DNA of 64,000 bases from Aplysia californica (GCF_000002075.1 NW_004797802.1:89617-153616); one strand, 5' to 3'. Positions 12,601-24,297 are shown, counted from the first letter of the stretch. Made by a program: numbers and translations. Notes: generated by a model not told the origin, from the letters alone.

Positions 12601-15600
12601 AAACTACAACAAAAGAAAACTGGACTAAAACACATATTCACCTCTTTCCCCCTGTGGCGGACAAAACACCAGAAAGTCGGTAGAGAATTTTTTAAAAATA
12701 TTCTGAAGGACAATCAGGTCTGTTTCAGATCTGTTTAAAGGACAAAAACCAACTCTTCACAATGAATAAATCATTTCAATTCGGTAGTAGTTACATTTTA
12801 TCAACCTATCCTTCTTATGCGAACAGGAATAATAAAGCAGCCGTTTCTACAACTTCAGATTCAGTCTACAAGGGCTGGTAGCTTCATATGATATACTGAA
12901 GATGTAACACATTACACCCTAACTCGCCCGTGATCGCCCGCGAATTTCTTTACGCGCTCCACCCTAACTTGCCCAGAACGGCCCGCGTCCACCTAGCGTC
13001 TTTAGAAACGAAGTCTCGCCTTGACGAGACTCTGGGACCGAGATTTTGATTTGCATAGTTATTGCAAAAAGTTTCTTCTTTCTTTTGATACCGAATCTAA
13101 ATTTTTCGGGGCAGTAGTTTTAGTATAAGAGCCGATAGATGTGCGATCGCGTTATCGACACTTCGAAGGTGTCTCCACTTGTTGAAAAGCAACACAATTG
13201 AGTTCGAAAAAGGAAATAACGATGGATTTGAGCAAAAACAAGCATGTGACAAATCAGATGACTCAGATTTTGATGAAAATGTCGCAAGAGTTCGGGGCGA
13301 TTCAGATTGATCAGATGTAGAAAATCTAGAATTTAGATCTAGGGCCCGACCGCGAGGCTGAGAGTGAGAGTGACGGGTCGGACACCCAAATTGAACTAAA
13401 GTTAGAATATTTCCAACAGTTTACGCATACATAAAGTTTTATTTTTCTGAAACTACATTCATTTTTCTTTTTAACTTTTATTTTTTTCAGGATTTAAAAA
13501 ATTTGTTTAGTGTTTTTAAAATGTGTTTTTAAACGCTTGTATTCACGGGAGGTGGGTTCCTTCCCCTTGCTTAGGATCTAGGAATGGACTTCCCGTCCAG
13601 GCCCTTAGGGTGTAATGTGTTAAAATAACCAGTCTGCTCGTCCCAAACGTAAAGAACTTTGACTGTCTACCAACATGGGATTAAACTTTTAACTTTTCCC
13701 CAGAGTCAGTAGTTCTGAAATGGCTGAGCACTGTACTGTTAGTAGTCTATGTGTGTGGTACATTAATAATGCTATGAACATAATCTTTGTATTATTCATA
13801 AAATGTTACGGTTTGCAAAACCTGTCACATAAATGTATCTCTGGAATGCACTTTAATGAATTACTCACAACTTCAATCTGGTCGCGGGTAAACTCATCAT
13901 AGAGTTGTTCCCGCAAAGCATTATACTGAGGAGAAAAAAAAATACAACTTTCAAGAACAGCATTTTAAAACCGGGACTGATTAATATAGACATCACATAA
14001 TTTTAAACCAAAAGTTGAACATAAAAAATCTTGTAATTTAGTCTGACTATATATAACAGCTCAACAATTTCAGAAAACAGATTTAACAATTAACAAATCT
14101 TCAAAATATGACATTTAAATAATCACATTAAAAAACTATTTAAATTAGTCTGTGATATAGACCCATAATTTATGACACAAAAATAAACATTTACTTCTCT
14201 AGAGAAATCAAGTTTAGCCCTAATTCTAACAAAAGAACAAAATTAAAAGAGCGACATTGATCCTGGTCAATAGCAACAAACAATCCTCCCAGCTTCATTC
14301 CTCATCACTGGCTCTCCCGATCCAAAACCACCAAGAAATATCATCTGTTCCTATCTCAATTCACATCTTTCCTTTACAGGTTGTTTGCAGGTGCTTTGGT
14401 ATGGTTTGCTTCCTCTTTCCTATCAAATATCTATTGCTCTTATCTCGCCTCCTTCTGCTTTGTGTTTGTTACTCTCTTGTAACACCACTAATCTTCAGCA
14501 CTTATGACCTTATTGTGTTGCAAGTAAGTGATGTAAAACTCTTAAACTGAACTAAACATCTTTCCTTTAATCCAATATAATTTCTCCCACACACAGCACC
14601 AAAACCTTTCTTTCCATCTGACCAGTTCCACAATACCAGATCAGCACTGTTGAAAGCCCCCCCCCCCATATATTCCAACTTTTCAGAACATCTCCATCCT
14701 TATTTCACTGTTACTTTCTCCAACATCTAACAATACTAACATCCTTCTTCCAAACTCGTTTAAGACCAACAAACTACTAGCTACATGAAACAACATATCT
14801 CTTCTCGATCTTTGTTCCAAACATCCCGACTAAATAGATTTATGTCCTTCCTCTATCCTGCCTTTGTCAAAGAATACAGAACTATAACATGAGCTAACAT
14901 GTTCCTCCATCTTAGTCCTAGACAACAAGACTACAAGCTCAAGTAACACATCTATGATCTTTCTTCCGTTTCAGTCAGAGATCATCATACTACACGACAC
15001 GCAATGAGAAATAATGCGATTATTGCTTAATATTATTACATACCCTGGGTTTGTACCCTCAGGCACCACTGAAAAGATAAAAACAAAAACAATGCATTAG
15101 TTTTCAACGGAGCAGTTCATAAAAAAAGATTGCACAACAAGAGAAAATTACCATTTAAAGGTAGATTTGCACATACAGGCCTCACAAGAAACATTTCTGC
15201 AGGCTACTGGGACAAATTTCACGGAGTTGCTTGCCTCTCCTGCACATTCCAAAAAAATGCATGTTGCCTTTTAGCTGGACAAAGTCCTCCATAATATGAA
15301 CATACATGATGAGTAAATATATAATTGTATCCATGTATATATATAGTCACAACTGTGCAAGGTGATCACCCATTGTCGAGGAGAAAAGTGGTCGTCTTAG
15401 GTGGATAGTGGACGTCTTGGGCATGACTGATGAAAATGAAGAAAACAAACCATTTCCTTCTGAAATCCCAAATGGAGGCAGTCATAAGCTTAGGACAGCC
15501 TTATGGCCCATTAAAATATTTATTCTTTTCTCTTGAAGAGAGGATGGAAAGGATGAAAGGCAATTTTTTTCAAATTTGTTCTTCGGCTAAACACCTTTTC

Positions 15601-18600
15601 TGTCCATTTAAAAACACATTTCTGTGTAGATTCTTCTAAAAAACGATTAAAGGCACAAAATATGTGTGTGCCTGGTGACAGATACCGTAATGCCCATTTT
15701 GAGGAAGTACATTTTATTGCATTTTTTAGTACAAAAATAATTTCTGGACAACTTGCTTTTTAAATTTTTAAGATATCTTCAGTACTTTGTGAGATCTGGT
15801 TAATTTTATCCGGTAGGGTGCAGAAACAAAGTTTTGAGAATAATGGCTTTTAAGTTTACCTTAGACCTGGATCGAGTTCTATTCCAAACAAATATCCATC
15901 GATCAGCCGGCCTTATCGTTTGTCTCCAAAACCCTTGACAACACCATTGCAATTGAAAGGGCAACTTTAAAAATAAGCAGTTTAAGACCACTGTACAGTT
16001 TCAAAGTGTCATTAAAACGTTTTAAAGCAAATTCATGGTAAAGCAGATTTAGAAATTTTTCAAAATGACTTTGTTTTGCTCACGAAGTGTGGAAGGGTAT
16101 ATGTGTATGCCCAGAGCCTCCCTTCATTCACTATATCATTGTATTTATGCCCACTGCACAGCACAAGAAAGAATACAAGCTGACCAAAATTTTAATGTGA
16201 AGGGGGTTGATTTTTATGAATGAGTCGTAGAAATTGTCCTAAATGACAATACTAAAAATTTTGAAGAGTGTTTTTGCTTTGCTCATGAAGTGGAATTCTA
16301 TAAAGTACAAATGTGCAAAGCCTGCTATCCTTTACTGTTTTGTTACACTCATGCGGACCTTCCAGATCAAGTTAAGTAACAAGCTGACCTAAATTTTTAT
16401 GCAATTTAATGGGGTTTGTTTTCATGAATGAGTTGTAGAAAACTTCCACCGATGTAGACAGTGACAGCAAATATTCCCACGTAATCTGTTATTATGTAAG
16501 ATGACTTGTGACAAAAAACATATATATATATCAAAGGCCCAGCCGGTGAGATCAAGGATCACTTGTCCGATCGGCAAGCAGTCAAAACTTCACACCTCTC
16601 AGCTGCTATCCTGTCTGATAGTGACATGCGTCAGTCTTACTCATCCAATTACCACCAGTGCTTGCCTTTCATAGGACCACTGTTTGACCTATTAAAACAG
16701 AAACGTTTGAACACCTCCTTTGCTTCCACCCTTAGTCCCACCCACCAATGCCACCCCTCACTGTCATCATTGTAACAACGATTCGAGGAACTCCTTTCTC
16801 AGCAGGCCGTACGATCAGGGCAGCAGGCATTGGTCAATCTAATTTCACACCTCTGGCTTCTGGCTACCCAGGAAAGTTTCCGTAGTGGCTGGCTACTCGA
16901 GCACTCTCACGGGCAGTCGTGAGATATCACACCCACACTACACTGACCATCTGTAGCCCTCAGTGCTCACATGATGGGGTAACATAGGGTAACTTCTACT
17001 CTATCCCCATTGCACCCCTACTCCCCTTCCTCGCCCAGCAGCATGGCCATGGCATTAAGTTTAGAGCCGGCGGAATCAAACTTGCGAGTTTTGTTTCAAA
17101 TCAGGGCTCAGCGGGCAAAGCATTTTCCGTCTTAGACAGGTGAAACCCTCGGAAGGGAGCGGATTTTTCTTTCCGTTTCCGCGTTGGACAGGTTTCCGTT
17201 TTATACAGGTAATTAAAGAGGAATATATCAAGGGGGGAGCATGGAGATTCCGTTAAGACAAGTTTCCGTTTTACACAGGTTTCCGTTAAGGCAGGTTCGA
17301 CTGTATATATATATAAAATTCAAAATACACTTTTTGGCATATAAAGTAACAGAAAACCATGTAATCAATGGTAGATAAATGGACAAAAAATGATTTTAGA
17401 ATGGAACTCCGAATTTACCTTTACTGAAACTAATTGTCCTGTATCTCATTCCAAATACGTATTTCACAGTCCCTTTCATCAGGCACACACACAAGCATAC
17501 ATTTTCAGTTTCCAAGAATGGCAAGAACTCTCAAGCTGTGAAAGTCACCAAACTTTGGTGGCCATTTTCTCACTATTTTACCTCTGAAAAAAGGCAACCC
17601 ACATCTCTTTCCATAGAAAATATCTCCCCTTCTACCCAATATAGATGGATATTTTTTTCATCAAAAGCAAGACAATTCAGCTTTGAAATGATACGAAGAA
17701 CTCTTCTTACCTAAAAATTGATGAGTGCCCGATTTCACCGCATCATGAAATAATTCTATGAATGGTCAGATACAAATTACTTTGAAATCACAAATCATGC
17801 AGCATAGTTTGATTTTGGCTAAAACTTCTGCCGTAAACATTTAATTTTCACACAAGCCTTGCCTTGTGCAGTAATACCAAACAAGGAGAAGTCGGGAGCA
17901 TGCAATCCCTGAAACCACCCCCGGTTTAATTAGACTCCGTGTAAATATGGGCAAGTAATAGAGTTACAACAAAAACAATGAAATATTTCAAAACCTTGTA
18001 ATTTAAATTTAAGACAAATAAAGTTGAAATTTGTGTAAAACAATAAGATGAAAAGAAAGGGAAGGACTCTCGTAACGAGTGACCACCCCAACAAACACAA
18101 TACAGAAGAGTCCAAACCCTAACTCTGACCCAACCCCTAACCCTCTATTGTACTCTGTTTCATAGTAGTCGTCTACGGAATTTCTCCCAAGAAAAATGTT
18201 ATACAGTTGAAATAACGAGAAGTCTGTTATAAACATATTATTCTAAAACCCCGGGTTTTTTTCTCCCTTCTTTATCTTTGTAAATAAAATACTCTTTTAG
18301 CATAATCAGATAAACACACAAGTCGGTTACAGAGGAATATCGCTGCTGCTGTGCACACACAGCGCATCTAGGCCAGTTCTACAGGTAAAACCTCGCCAGT
18401 TTAGAAACTTGTTGGTGATCTAGCCAAACAAAGAATGAGAGAGCCACAATGTGTGCCAACAATAAAGGCCGGAGCGAATGAGTGGGGAGGGTGTGGCATG
18501 CGCAGACAAGCAGAATGCATCTCGTGATAGGCCAGCCTAGTCTAAATTATCTAGGCCTACAATGCCTCTCACTTTCACTTCTCCGATGCCGGGATGGAGA

Positions 18601-21600
18601 GGTCACAGTGCTGTGATGGATAGAGCGAATGTGTGATGTGGTCAAGCAGATGGAATGCACACAGGGTGTGGTGGGGTGGGGGACAACACAGTGGACGACT
18701 TAGAATAGAGCCCTTTCTTTCTGATCGCCAACGCCGAGCTGTCAACCTCGCTAACGTTAGAGAAAGAAACCTGATTCAATACTTGATCAAGGTGAAAACT
18801 CTAGAGATCATGTTGAACAAAATCATCATGAGGGGAGATACCAAAAAGAAATAAACAGAACATCAAACTCATAATTATATAGGCCTGCTCTATAATTTCC
18901 CATGAATTTATTACTGGATCCCTTATAACGAGAATCCTGTTCTATAAGTTACAATAACGGATATTTTGCTCCAGTCCCCTCTCTCTCGTTATAAACAGGG
19001 TTCTACTGTACACAACTCACAATGTGACAATACCTGAGTATCTTTACTTTATCCAACCTCACTACTCACACAATTATAAGTGGTGATATTAAAACAAGAG
19101 TCTCAAAACATTCAATCAGACCTCAAACTACTGGACAACTGTTGTGTAGACATACCTTTAGGCCTAACTTTTCACTGAAAACTGTATGCACACAATTTTC
19201 AGCACAAAAGGTTTAGGCCTAAGTCTTTACGAAGTGACTATTTCTCCGAACGTTTGGAGAAATAGTGCCGATCTTTATTTCTCCTTACTGTTTCCGGCTT
19301 CCGGTCTCGTGATTTTTTGCCTATTTATTGCGAGAGTTCGGCGCCAATTTTCATTCTGCCTCTGGTCTGGGAAGGAACACCGCACGGCAAGCCCGCCTAC
19401 ATACAACCTTCAGTAACACCCACCACACAGTGCCCTACCACACACCCACCACCATCATGTACACACACAAACTTATACACACACTAACTAAACATGATCA
19501 GTGGGCAACTTTTAAACGTGACGAGCTGAGTTGTGGATGAGCCGCGGGAGAGAACACGGGAATTGAATGAATGAGTGAAACTGAAAGAGAGGAACTACTC
19601 ATGAGCACTGGAGTGAATGGATCCTGTGTTTCTATTTTTGTTATACTTTGAACTGTTACTGAATAAAGCCCGAAAAACACACACACACACACACTCCTCA
19701 CTCTCCATTTACACACTTACTACCACACACAGACACACTCACACACACACATGCATAAACACACACACACACAGGAGCAAATTTTTGGGTCTCTATCTAT
19801 TTCAATATTCAAGAGCTAGTCTAGACATTTTTCGATGAGTGTAAAAACGTGAAAAAGAAAGGTTTCACAACAGAATTTTAAATCAAAATTAGTCGAACAG
19901 CCCATAAACAACCACACAAATTAACAAATAAGGGTACGTGTATGTGTCAACCTGTCCGAAGAAAATCGCCTGTTTTAACCCTAAAAGGGCGTAAATTTTA
20001 AAAAAAAAGTACAGGATATTACATGTAAATTATGGAATCACACACATTCAGGGGCCTGCCAGTGTCAGTACATGTAATCGGTTTTGGTGGAACGTACACT
20101 CTAACATAAAACATTTAAATCTATATATATACATGCATGTATATATTTAGAATCTAATGAAGGTAGGAACATCAAATTAAATGACGTTACACTATGCAAC
20201 ATCTCCCCCCCCCCCCCCCCTTTCCCCAACAAAAAAAATTGATAGAAAAACCGCACATCAGAACAATAACAAGAACAAAAATTACATATTAACAAAATAA
20301 AACACCACAAAGAGTCAAAGAGGGAAAAATAAAAGTAACTGTAACGTATTCCGACAAATCAACGTGGTGACAACAAGTGAGAAAGAGACTTAAGTCAAGC
20401 TAAGTGAACTTTCTTTCAAAAGTAAAGAGGTTCGGTTTCTTTCTTTTTTTTTTTAAATTTGACTTTTATTCCCCGACCAAAAAATGCCAAAAAAATCGAG
20501 CCACGACTGATTGGTCGCGGCCGCGACGAACGCAGAAGCTAGTTCTATGTGTCGTTATAAATCAATAACCCTCCCTAGATCTAGATAGCACACGAGTGAA
20601 CACAACACATTAATTAAGTTTAAAAGCAGCACCCTTCATAGGCAACACGTCATCGAAAAACTTTTTGGAACTGTAGCATTTCTATAAATATTTACTGCGG
20701 ATATTTTTTGGACCGATTGAATCATATTATGAACAATCTTTGGTAGGCCTACTCTATATAATATCTGAAATTTGCGGGAAAGGATGTGATTTCAGAGTGT
20801 TCGGAGAAATAGTGCCCACCTTTATTTTCCCGAACGTTCGGAGAAATAGTGCCTAGCTTTATTTTCCCGAACATTCGGAGAAATAGTGCCCAGCTTTATT
20901 TTCCCGAACGTTCGGAGAAATAGTGCCTGTCAAGTCTTTAATACCCCCTGGGGCGGTGCTACTGACTAATAATAGTGTCTTTAGGCCATTCCCAAAGGGG
21001 GGACATGAACCATGTTCTTACAGTAGAATTGTAGTAAATGGGCTGATTCATCAATGTCATGCTCATAATTTTGTGCCTGAACTGAAACGGGGAACTGCTA
21101 CTTTTTCTTTCCTAATCCTAACTATCGTCATTTTTCCTCTCTACTTTTTTTGTAAGTTTGTCACACTCTTGTGACCCGCTATTTCCAGGGAACCTTGATA
21201 GTCGAAGTAGATTCAACTTTGTGCTGTTGAAGCTAGAAAGGTTAGCAGAGTAAGCCTGATTCCCTAAGGACTTCTCTGTTGACATCCACCCCTTGGCGAT
21301 CATATATGACATTCATTACCATGCAGTTGCGAGCGCCGTAAAACCTCTGTCTGTAACTAAAAACTTTACTAGATCTAGATCTAGAATCTAGATCTAGATT
21401 CTAGTTAAGAAGGCAAAATTCAACTTTGTCCAAGTTCCCCCTCTGACAGTTCTTAGAGTCCAAAACATATATTATATTGTGAACGAAGTGATTATTCGGA
21501 CTCGAGTCCGAATATGAAAAAATGTTATTCGGACTTGAGTCGTGTGTTGACCAGATTAGATCTAGAATCTAGATCTAGATCTATTAGATCTCTTCTACTG

Positions 21601-21685
21601 CCAAGTGCAGCAAAACTTTCACAAAATCAAAAGACTTGACAAGATTAAACACTTACCAATATACAATATGTACTCTCACAACCAT
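8503..21685 (-). CDS. SELENOW: Selenoprotein W, five coding exons with in-frame TGA (Sec)
   Basis: This is a small thioredoxin-like Rdx-family redox protein of the cytosol. Coding exons, in transcript order, are 21657-21685, 15044-15068, 13869-13925, 11016-11090 and 8503-8574; all junctions are GT/AG and phases agree. The product is 85 residues: MVVRVHIVY, then C10-G-A-U13-G-Y-K (the CxxU active site, U encoded by TGA), [44 protein letters not shown], ending IQSAL and TAG. Mammalian SelW is 87 residues with C10 and U13 at the same positions, and GEGTPxATGFFEV is a family hallmark. Mammalian Cys37, a glutathionylation site, is not conserved (V37-T38 here). The start has a good context (A at -3, G at +4). 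Exon 1 lies inside the repeated block, so a second exon 1 appears at 34860-34888. Five intact exons with conserved splice sites argue against a pseudogene. Confidence 0.93.
8675..9755 (+). mobile_element. L2-type LINE, 5'-truncated
   Basis: This lies in a selenoprotein W intron, antisense to the gene. It begins within the reverse transcriptase: [12 protein letters not shown], then the catalytic motif FYADDSQMY at about 8762-8788. The frame is broken, but [20 protein letters not shown] and [15 protein letters not shown] (8766-9296) are the usual RT thumb-region words of the CR1/L2 group. The 3' end has AAAGCGCAT...ATGCGC able to form a hairpin, then TATATAAATG and an (ATT)n tail, as in L2 elements. 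It is a dead copy. Confidence 0.85.
9561..9614. repeat. (TG)n microsatellite inside the LINE 3' region
   Basis: About 54 bp of TG repeats sit between the LINE's coding end and its terminal hairpin, so they expanded after or within the LINE. Confidence 0.9.
9760..10240 (-). mobile_element. tRNA-derived SINE
   Basis: Read on the minus strand, the head at 10150-10240 resembles a tRNA, with box B GTTCGAATCC and an A-box-like GTGGCCACGAGG upstream. The body contains GTTAAAGATCCCTTC, then TTTAATGTGTCCTGCGCGCTC, and ends in an (AAT)n tail shared with the facing LINE. A fragment of the same body (GAGCGGGACACATTAAAC) is present near 1095. Confidence 0.6.
10270..12900. other. Selenoprotein W introns, nothing further recognised
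   Basis: Apart from coding exon 4 at 11016-11090 this AT-rich stretch holds only short open frames and homopolymer runs. I see no mobile element ends, tRNA-like heads or other splice-bounded coding segments. Confidence 0.5.
12908..13619. mobile_element. piggyBac-like non-autonomous element
   Basis: The terminal inverted repeats CACATTACACCCTAA face each other at 12908 and 13619. The right flank is TTAA and the left is GTAA, consistent with a TTAA target. The interior is GC-richer than its surroundings. One frame reads [18 protein letters not shown], with a stop just after, resembling the acidic N-terminus of piggyBac transposases. Kolobok elements also use TTAA, so the class is provisional. 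Confidence 0.55.
14380..14560 (-). repeat. Dispersed repeat, unknown class, copy b
   Basis: On the minus strand it reads GAAGATTAGTGGTGTTACAA, then GAGAGTAACAAACA, then GATATTTGATAGGAAAGAGG and GCAAACC, closely matching 27045-27235. It lies between selenoprotein W exons 3 and 2. Confidence 0.65.
15044..15068 (-). CDS. SELENOW: Selenoprotein W microexon with the Sec codon
   Basis: This 25-nt exon reads T-GGT-GCC-TGA-GGG-TAC-AAA-CCC-AGG. Its first base completes Cys10 (TG from exon 1 plus T), and TGA at 15059-15061 is Sec13. The acceptor is CTTTTCAG and the donor is GTATGT. It is too short for most gene finders and contains a nominal stop. Confidence 0.9.
15345..15425 (+). repeat. Fragment of the short pogo-like MITE found at 57237
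   Basis: ACCCATTGTCGAGGAGAAAA, then GTGGTCGTCTTAGG and GTGGACGTCTTG match the element at 57237-57420 with few changes. The terminal repeats are decayed or missing. Confidence 0.45.
16530..17303 (+). mobile_element. pogo/Tigger-type non-autonomous element, left end missing
   Basis: This is homologous along its length to the full 911-bp copy at 59359-60269 (CCCAGCCGGTG, CACCTCTGGCTTCTGG, TTCCGCGTTGGACAGG). The right end CAGGTTCGACTG is followed by TA, but about 95 bp are missing on the left, where a TA-rich run abuts. It lies in selenoprotein W intron 1, and its right end reappears at the edge of the assembly gap (30479). Confidence 0.75.
18204..19008. mobile_element. Possible pogo-like MITE
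   Basis: A left end CAGTTGAAATAACGAG and a right end (reverse-read) CAGTAGAACCCTGTTTATAA are both flanked by TA and share ATAACGAGA and CTGTTNATAA subterminal words. The match between the ends is weak, so the boundaries are tentative. A copy lies in the duplicated block (from about 31421). Confidence 0.35.
19670..19772. repeat. (CA)n-rich stretch
   Basis: Several short CA runs are separated by CTCC and TTACACAC words. The open frames rich in T and H across it are artefacts. It is repeated at about 32887-32989. Confidence 0.85.
20797..20927. repeat. 37-bp minisatellite with a self-complementary core
   Basis: Four units begin with TTCGGAGAAATAGTGCC at 20800, 20837, 20874 and 20911, joined by CTTTATTTTCCCGAAC. 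The junction CCGAACGTTCGG is a perfect palindrome. A single inverted pair of the same word lies at about 19231-19264. The array is in selenoprotein W intron 1 and is repeated at 34000-34130. Confidence 0.85.
21100..21180 (-). repeat. Dispersed repeat, unknown class, copy d (weak)
   Basis: On the minus strand GTCACAAGAGTGTGACAAAC, then GAGAGGAAAAATGACGATAG aligns with the core of the family at 14380 and 27045 but is more diverged. Confidence 0.4.
21370..21580. repeat. Cluster of AGATCT/TCTAGA words and a 20-bp palindrome
   Basis: AGATCTAGATCTAG recurs at 21371-21405 and 21558-21580, each arranged as a near palindrome. Between them ATTCGGACTCGAGTCCGAAT at about 21494-21513 is a perfect 20-bp palindrome, half of which (TTATTCGGACTTGAGTC) repeats 30 bp later. 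It lies about 80-290 bp inside intron 1 of selenoprotein W. Confidence 0.7.
21657..21685 (-). CDS. SELENOW: Selenoprotein W exon 1 (start codon)
   Basis: It encodes MVVRVHIVY and the first two bases of Cys10, then a GTAAGTG donor. This matches the family's first beta strand (MALAVRVVYC in mammals). It was found by looking for a phase-2 exon ending Y-C(TG) upstream of the Sec microexon; intron 1 is therefore about 6.6 kb. Confidence 0.88.
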
Positions 21686-22609
21686 GATTTCAGACCAAAG
21701 GCGAACAGGTAGGCTGTCCAATAAATTCAAGAAATAGGGCCTAGATCTCTAGATTAGATCGTAACTGAACGGGCACCTATGGCTTAGCAACACTGAACTG
21801 AGCATTCAAATTCCAAGCCTTTTATAAAATATAGGCCACCACCACCCGGCAAAGATGTTTGTAGGCCCAACGTGATTATGAAAAGCTGCTGAGTCATTGA
21901 CTAGAATTGGTTGATTTCAACGTCGCAATAGGCCAACTGATGAAAACAGAGAATGAGAGTCCTCAGACTCAAAGAGTCAAGTCATGACTTTAGGAATTAC
22001 AAGGATCAATCAAGGCAAAGCTTGCTAATCACTGGATCAGTTTGTGGATTTTTCGATGGATCATAGATTCTAGATTATTTCAATTTTAAAACAGTCGAGT
22101 GGCTCCACTCCGTTTTGTTTACTTGCCAGTAAACGACGTGGACTTTGACAACCATGATCGATGACAGGACAGATGTTGAAGACCAACAGCTTTGACTGCC
22201 AAAGTTGATCCGTTGAAAAAAAAGTACACTTCTAGCAAGACCCTAGCCCACTGTTGGCAACGGACCAAGCTGTTGATAGTTGAGTTGATAGTTGATACAG
22301 TAGGCCTAGATCTACCACAATATGAACGACCAATGTGATGAGATTGCCAGTTCTAAGTGAGTTCACCAGCCATAATTTGTATTTTTAGCAAAACAAAAGG
22401 AAGATCGACTCCACAGAATTCTATTAAAAAGTGTAAAATTCGACTGTGATCGACCCCAAACTCCAGCAACATTTAATTAACTTTCTGTTTCTGTTCCAAG
22501 GCAGTACAGTTAATGCTGTTTTCCCCGTGCCACATCAGTTTTACTTCTTTCAAATTTTCTATGATGTGCTGTGCGTATTTTCAGAGCTTAAATAGGGCCT
22601 ATATGATAC

Positions 22610-22943
<334 letters not shown>

Positions 22944-23859
22944 CCAAGGCCTACAACAGTGACAGTGTGTAACAGTAGCCAGTCGGTTCACATTCTCGTG
23001 CGCACGTTTGCACTGATATTTTTTATCCCTAAATTAAATGGTAACAATCAACAAAGACCAAAACAAATTAGTCTTAACCCTACGCACGGTTTACATACAA
23101 CACTACCGGCTCCGAATCTTGGTCGTATAAGATTTATACTGACTGAAGGTATCAATAGAACAGGCCTATTTCGGCAATAATTGGAATGCCAACAGGCAAA
23201 TCACGGGCATGTTGCATGACAACAACCAGAGACTTTATAAATACATGTACTCTCTGCAACAACTCGGCCAAATCATTGGCCAAATTAAATTGTGCGTCTT
23301 CAATACACTCAATACAGCAGAAAAATAGGCCTACCCTTTCGCCTAAAAGAATGATATGGTTTTTCCTTAAATTGTTATCATCATCATCATCCAGTGCCAG
23401 ATCTGCGACATACATCGGCGATCATGGTTTTCCATTCATTTCTTTGCTCGGATGCTCTAAAAAAAGCTACTTTTCCCCACAGAATTCTACACTTATAGAA
23501 CGGGAACTGTACCACGTGACCTGTGAGGAATTGAAGACCGAAAACAATGGCGTCGTGAGGGCACTATTTATCGTTTTCGGAAGTAACCCTATAGCTTTTA
23601 AAGCAAGAGCGGCTTTTACAAACGAGTGAAAAGTGGAACATTTACTGTCCAGTTTGTAATTTTGAGTTACAGAATTCACTGTGCAACTAGAGATTGGAAT
23701 TAAGGTTTTAAATTGTTGTGTTTTGAAGTGCAACAACAGAAAAAGCAGACATACAGAGTTTATATAGATATATATAAGATCTACAGAACTGAAAAAAATT
23801 CATAGCACTTCTAGCTTCCCACACACATTTTGCATACGCATATGGCCTACGTAGTTTTT

Positions 23860-24297
23860 TAGTAGTAAAACTTATTACAAGAAATTTGTTTTACACTGAA
23901 CATATTTTTTCACTAGATCTTATTAATGTTCTCAAAACATGCGTTCAATAATTAACTTTATGTCGCCAGCAGAAGTAGAAAAAAGGACGGACTTGCTTTT
24001 AAAAGAGATTTAGCTCCAGCTATAAACTTTTTAAAAATCTGTAGAAACCATTGACTGGGATTTTTTTTTTATATATTGGGCTAGTATTTATTAAAGAATT
24101 TTCTTTAAAGAAATTTCTAGAATAATATAGAACCTATAGATGTGTACAAATGTTTGAAAAAAATACTCATCGGTTAAGACGAATTGATATAGATCTAAGT
24201 CATTGTGTAAAAGTAGGAGAATCTAGATCTAGGTGTTTGATAGTTCAGTAGCCTAGATATTTGATAATAAGTTGCGCATCAAATTTTTGACCGCATG
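23860..24297. mobile_element. Decayed copy of the 2822-3421 MITE family
   Basis: GTTAAGACGAATTGATA, then TATTTGATAATAAGTTGC and TTTTTGACCGCATGC parallel the right end of the 2822 element. Further in, GAACGCATGTTTTGAGAAC and AAAAGCAAGTCCGTC (reverse-read) match its interior. The left end is eroded. Confidence 0.55.

Noticed and set aside
18112-18150. CCCTAA words suggesting interstitial telomere repeat
   Set aside because: Only three imperfect, irregularly spaced hexamers; too few to be telomeric.
18633-18854. 73-codon frame with [20 protein letters not shown]
   Set aside because: It lies inside the tentative pogo-like MITE, without start context, introns or a known domain. Treated as a chance frame.
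8503-21685. Selenoprotein W as a pseudogene because of the TGA
   Set aside because: The TGA is at the family's Sec position, all other codons are open, and five exons keep correct splice sites and phases.
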